64,000 bases of DNA, from the NCBI RefSeq assembly GCF_018446385.1, contig NC_056004.1, positions 27,100,492 to 27,164,491 on the forward strand. The letters are read 5' to 3'. Below, one piece after another: positions 58,938 through 64,000 of this stretch. Source of the stretch: Zingiber officinale. Lineage: Eukaryota > Streptophyta > Magnoliopsida > Zingiberales > Zingiberaceae. A program made the translations under genes and the position numbers. Below the pieces are notes generated by a model. That model made no database searches and was not told where the DNA came from. It saw nothing but the letters and a program-made list of their open reading frames with translations. Each line of letters opens with the position of its first letter. The stretch's first letter is position 1.

Positions 58938-61900
58938 CAAAAGAAAAGAATTCAATGAAGTATACGAGAAGATGAGAGTATTGGAGGAGTTGACCATTTT
59001 GATGTAAAAAGGGATGAATACCATTTGTTGTCACCAATTCAAAAGATCAAGTTAACCTCTCCTTCAATTTGATGGCAAACAAAGAATCTTGATACTCTAT
59101 CTTCCACTTGATACTCTTTTGATGTGCCATTTTTCATTTTTTTTTTCTTTCACTGTTTTCACTATTTTTTTTTCTGTTTTCCACTTCAATTCCACCCTTC
59201 AATTTCAGTATAGAAAAAATAATCTCAACTCAACTTATAAAGAAGAACTCCCTCCCCCACACTTAAAATGTTGGACGTCTCGGACAATAGAATACATCAC
59301 ATGTTAACCACTTTGATACAATATTAACAGGTACAGATCTTGTTTAAATTCTGCAGATTTTTTTACCCATGAAAAGTTCAATTTCAAGAGAATAGAATAC
59401 TCCCAATACTGGTTCAGCCGGAGCTCTAAGTTATCACTAACAAGAATTAGCACATAACTGATCAATAGGAACAAGCAAACAATTGGTATAATTAGCTCCT
59501 TCATTAAATTTAAACTCTGCTTAAGAGATTGCAAAACCAGAATCTGTAATCTGCTACTAAGGAATCCAATATAAGGAATTCACAGCTGGATTGATAAAAA
59601 AAACTTGATTCAGCACTCTTACACAGCTCTTGGAATCAACATCATCAGCTACAAATAATTCTGAAATCAAACCACTCAAATTCTGCAAATCAGAATTATT
59701 TGTCCAGGTTTGGCACTTTAAAAGTAGCTTCTTTTCCCCACAGATCTCGAGACTAATAAGAGTAGGCTTCATTGAAAAGATAATACATTAAAACTCCATT
59801 TGGCTTAAAAGCTGTCCAATAAGGCTTGTAGTCATTCCAAATTGCCACATATGAATCAAGAGCACTTGCTCCAAAAGAATTTCAGAAATTCTGAATTGTT
59901 AGACTTAACTTCAGAAACTCTAGCTGATGGATTTCCATTTTCAAAATTGAGGCAAACTAGGCTTCATAGATCAGCAACTATTAGAACCTTGCCCGAGGAA
60001 TTAAGCTTGATAAAGAATTCCATTCAGCAATGCATTAGTTAGAACTTGAGTTCCAATTAATATTGATCAACAACTACAGATTCTTTCTGCAGAATTCTGA
60101 AAATTGGAGACAATTTATCAGGATAATCAGTACAGCACTGCAGTGCAAATGATTCCAGGTTCTGGTTCTGAAATTCAAGTGCAGGAGCATCCTCTTAGAG
60201 TGTTGCTATCAAAGATTGCAATAACATTTAGTTTCAGCTCTTACATACTAATTCCAACAAATTGATTCAGTTACAGCTTTCCAAACTTCGGAATTGTTCC
60301 ACTTCTAATTTACTGCATTTAACTCAAACTTTGCTGTTGGATCTCTATGAATTATGGCATTCAATTACTCACTAACAATTAACTTGAATTCAATTCATTT
60401 GGCTAAAAACTCAACTCCAAAAAGTTGGTACAACATACTACCCAAAGAATAGAATTCAGCAATCTTCATTGGGTTTCCAGCAACTTGAGACTTTCCAGCA
60501 AATTCCAATTGCAGCAATTTCAGGATTTCCAAAGAAAACACAATTCAATCCAAACACAATTCTAGAAGACTTGAAAATTCGGACTCCATTTGTTGCTTAA
60601 AGAATTTATAATCTTCACTTGTCTCTCACTGAATTGAGTATTTCCAATAAACTTTTGGTACAAACTTGATACATCATGATTAAATTACAGCAGCCACTTT
60701 CACTTCCAATTCACTTTCTGCTCCAACTGTGGTGTACATTTTTTTTTCACTAAAAACCATTGTGTATTCTTTCAATAATGTTCCCAACACTAGCAAACTG
60801 AAACTAATCTATGCAATTCTGATTTCTGAAATCTAGACAGAGTTTCAGAAATCATTTCCAGCATTTCAATATCCTCCATTCCTGAAGTTTTTTTTTTTCA
60901 ATTCTGATTTCTGATAATACACCTGATTTCTGCATTGCCATGGCTCATTTCTTTATAGGTCTACAAATTACACTAGAGCTACATCACAACAACAACAATT
61001 TCTGGAAAATACAGAATCAATTGCTAAGTTTCAGTTCCAACTTGTGTTTCTGATTTATATCAACCCAAAAATCTTGTAAACTCTAGATAAAATAGATTAG
61101 CGTTTAATAAGACCAGAACAACAACTGGAATTCAAATTTACAGTGATTAGCTCACACTAAAACCCAATTAACATAGCAATTGCAGGCTTTCTGAATTCTA
61201 TTTTCTCTTCTGTTCTTCTTTAAGGCTAAAGACCTTATATCATCCATTCATAGTTTGCCCTTCAATTCCTTTAAATCGAAAATAGCATTACACACGCTAA
61301 TAATTTCCTACACAGCAAACCATTTGATAACATATAGTAACTTCCAGCAGGTTCATTTCTGTTTCCAGCTTTTGTCTCTGATTCCAGATAAAGGTTCTGA
61401 ATTCTTACTTTTCTTTACATTACAGATGACATGAAAGGTAAGCATACCATTCGTGTTCAACAAATTCTTAAAGTTAAATGAAGCTTCCCTCATTGGACAT
61501 TGCATTCTGAATTCTGATACAGAATTTCAGCTTCAACTTCAATTTCTGCAAATTCCCAAAGCTCTCCACAAGCTGACATAACACCAATTCCAGATTTCCA
61601 AAGCTATTCACAATACTTCTTCTCACTTCACTTAAAATATGATACCCAGCTACAGAATTAGTTTAGTCTTCAATTTCCAGCTTTGTTTTTTCTGTTTGGT
61701 ATCAAATTCATTGTCTAAGAGTCTTGTAAAATCTGGAGAAGAAAGACAACCATTCATCAATACTAAATTAGCAGCTGGATTCCAGATTTTTCATGAGCTA
61801 ATAGCCTCAAACTCCAATTGGTGCAGTAAAATACAGATTCAGTTTCTTCTCCCTATTTTGAACTTTGTATCAATTTAGCAAGTTTAGCCACAAGAAATTT

Positions 61901-63012
61901 CAATACTCCTTCATCTTGTCTCTTGAGACCCTTTACAACGGATATTCAAGAGCTTTCCATTTTCCAGCAACTTTTGTTCATCTCAATCCACTTCCCAATT
62001 GGCACAAGAATGCCAACTTCTTTTCTGTAAAATCTGCATTTCTGGAGTTTCTGCACATTACTCATATCTGACTTCTAAAGCTTAGAATACATCTTGATAC
62101 TCTTTGAATGCACTTGTACTTCTTCAATTACAATCCCAATCCTATTTCCTTTCTTTTAATGTCGTAGCTCACTCATCTTCCAGTTTCAGTTTCAAAAATT
62201 CCTTCATTAGAATTCCTTGACTACACAGAAGTAATTCTCAGATTGAATTCTGCACACTTCTTATGAGCCATCCATACATTCACAATACTCCATATCATGC
62301 TCAAAAATCCAAGATCAATCTTCATGAAGCCATCAAAAACCTTCAAAACCTCCGATTTAATCCAAAACCTTCCCCCACACTTGAAATTTATCCATCTCAA
62401 ACAATCCACTCATCAAGAAAATCAACCGAAACTCTCAATAAAAGTTTGACAAACAAAGAGATTCAAGAATTATAATGCTAGATAAAAATGTTTCAAGAAA
62501 ATTGTGGAGAAAGAAATGGAAAATATGATGGAACAAAAATGACAAATATCCTTTATTTTCTTGCATACATATGCCATTGTGATTTTGAAAAGAAGCAAAG
62601 CAAGTTCTAGAGTTTCAATTGCTATGAGTGCATGCCACACAAGAGAAAATAATAGTGTATAGGCTTTAAGTGGTCCTCTCTAGGTATTTTTATTGCACTC
62701 AAGCTCAATTGATCAAATTGGAATCCACCACCAACTTAACCAATATCAAGTAAGTAGAGCATCCAATCATGTCACATGACCTAAAATTGATGATCAAATT
62801 TAAGAGACTTTTACCATCTTAAAAGTATCACTAGAAAAATTCATGGAGAATTTTATTCAAATGACATGCTATGTATACCAAACTAAATGCAAAGTATGGA
62901 AGCAAATGTGGAAATAAAATGCAAAATGTAAAAACAAAGTGCAAATGCAAAGTATGAAACTAAAGAAACGTATAAAGAATTTATTAGATAAAAACTAAAC
63001 ACAAAGCATGAA
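58938..63012 (-). mobile_element. Gypsy-like 3' region, minus copy M2
   Basis: Direct repeat of M1 (50725 onward). Shared landmarks are GAGTATTGGAGGA, GATGAATACCATTTGTTGTC-like text near 59010, CTCCCCCACACTTAAAA near 59252, the quasi-repetitive CAGAATTC tract, TTCCCCCACACTTG near 62370, and CATATGCCATTGTGA near 62570. It is continuous with the gag-like ORF that follows on its right, giving the order ORF then long non-coding tract on the minus strand. No coding sequence is supported within it. Confidence 0.6.
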
Positions 63013-63945
63013 TTAAAATGCAAGAGCAAGCAAAATTAGAACCAACTCCCTTTTCATTCTCGGTGGTTGAAGAAGGTTTAGAAGAAGTATCCACCCCGGA
63101 AGTGGAGTAATCATGCTTCCACTCAAATTCTTCTTATTAATCATTTTTCCCTTCACCATTCTTTCTGGAGGTCTTAATCGGTTCAGTTTTAGCACCCACT
63201 CCGGGAGCTTGTGTTCTCCTACAACATCAATAAAAGAAAATACATCCCACATGCATGTGGGGTAAAAAGAAAATAGGAGAATATTAGTGTGGGTAAAATA
63301 TATATCAAGAATTGCATCACAACTAATAAAATCAACAATTGGTACCTCTATACAATTCTCTAAAAAAATATACAAAATACTCACCTTGTCATCTTGAAAG
63401 GTACCTGGAGTGGTGTTTATTACGTCTTCCTCATCAAGTAAATTCTCAGACTCTAGTTCTGGTGAATGTGCATCTCCATGTAGTGATTCTTGGGTGCTTG
63501 GCTCCGTAGCACAAGTCCCTACACTTACATCTTCAATTCTTGATGATTCTTGAGGTAATGCTTCCAGTAAGCAATCCCCTACACTTAAATCATCTTTTGC
63601 AATAATACCTGCATCATTCACAACATCTAGAGCAACATCATTATTAGTAGAATCAAAAATAGGTTCAACTACATCATCATCACAAATTAAACTAGAAAAT
63701 TCTTGTGAAGAAATAGATGCAGTGTCAGGCCTGACAAAATCACTACTCTCCATCTCTCCACTGGAGCTCTGTGCTTGTAACTGGTTGATGGATGATGCAA
63801 TTTGATCTAACTGACTCTGTATGTTTTGTATCCTTGAAAATTGTTGCTCTTGATGCTCACTCATTTGATGCATAACTTCATTGAATTTCGAAACTGACTC
63901 TGCAAATTTTTCTTGTACATCCTCGTACCTATTCCGTTGCTCCAT
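63013..63945 (-). CDS. Gag-like coiled-coil ORF of a plant gypsy-type element
   Basis: 310 codons from ATG 63945. Residues 1-60 (EDVQEKFAESVSKFNEVMHQ and the Gln-rich continuation) look like a coiled coil. Residues 65-185 are acidic and Ser/Glu-rich, with a repeated unit (DDLSVGDCLLEALPQESS, then EDVSVGTCATEPSTQES). A hydrophobic stretch and LPEWVLKLNRLRPPE (about 245-260) follow, the latter a phrase I associate with plant retrotransposon ORFs. Upstream, the same frame reads YYY, a TAG stop, then PQYYLP, so the ORF is probably the C-terminal part of a longer gag cut by a stop. I cannot assign a precise function. The element continues beyond the window. Confidence 0.5.
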   Translation of the reverse strand: MEQRNRYEDVQEKFAESVSKFNEVMHQMSEHQEQQFSRIQNIQSQLDQIASSINQLQAQSSSGEMESSDFVRPDTASISSQEFSSLICDDDVVEPIFDSTNNDVALDVVNDAGIIAKDDLSVGDCLLEALPQESSRIEDVSVGTCATEPSTQESLHGDAHSPELESENLLDEEDVINTTPGTFQDDKVSILYIFLENCIEVPIVDFISCDAILDIYFTHTNILLFSFYPTCMWDVFSFIDVVGEHKLPEWVLKLNRLRPPERMVKGKMINKKNLSGSMITPLPGWILLLNLLQPPRMKRELVLILLALAF

Positions 63946-64000
63946 AGGTAGGTAGTACTGAGGCTAATAATAATAGCTCTCCCTCCAATCTCCAAAATGC

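Overview
This is a stretch of plant nuclear DNA. Introns with GT-AG borders, plant-type LTR retrotransposons, a CACTA DNA transposon and an eight-cysteine lipid-transfer-type protein all point that way. The GC-rich coding sequence of the small secreted protein in AT-rich surroundings, and the style of the retroelements, suggest a monocot, perhaps Zingiberales; that placement is an inference from memory. No bacterial genes, CRISPR arrays, rRNA or tRNA genes were seen.

Only two ordinary host genes are well supported, both in a gene island at 29.3-36.4 kb. One is a 100-residue secreted 8-cysteine protein (29411-29713, +), best read as a DIR1-like lipid transfer protein. The other is a complete six-exon gene on the minus strand (31734-36203) encoding a 310-residue CMS1/CMSS1-like ribosome-biogenesis protein. 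Its promoter carries site II motifs and a telo-box, as expected for that regulon.

Left part (1-28.3 kb): a decayed CACTA (En/Spm-like) transposon whose transposase runs on the minus strand from an ATG at 9400 to about 3387. Its right terminus is near 28315. It has been filled by other elements: an old LTR relic (1674-3135), a gag-only LTR retrotransposon (4047-8211), a solo LTR of another family (about 10357-28075) that contains a further solo LTR (11272-12784, TSD CCACT), and a Ty1/copia complex of the form LTR-internal-LTR-partial internal (13282-27101). That complex is bracketed by a 238-bp direct duplication of the target.

Right part (36.4-64 kb): a near-complete Ty1/copia element on the minus strand (38123-48978, TSD ACAGT) carries a solo LTR of a different copia family inside its integrase (42983-44004, TSD CACAC). 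It sits in Ty3/gypsy-like debris. From about 50.3 kb to the end, copies of one gypsy-like 3' region alternate in orientation (minus, plus, minus) and form a 1.47-kb inverted repeat. A solo LTR of the 2.4-kb copia family has landed in one arm (54583-56984, TSD ATGAG). The window ends inside a coiled-coil gag-like ORF (63013-63945).

The most useful unexpected observation is technical. Many frame breaks in the copia copies are loss of the middle base of CHG trinucleotides (CTG, CAG or CCG read as CG), clustered in blocks. This looks like consensus error at methylated sites rather than mutation. No new multi-gene system was found; the items most worth checking are the gag-only element, the inverted repeats, the quasi-repetitive gypsy tract and the possible assembly join at 27.1 kb.
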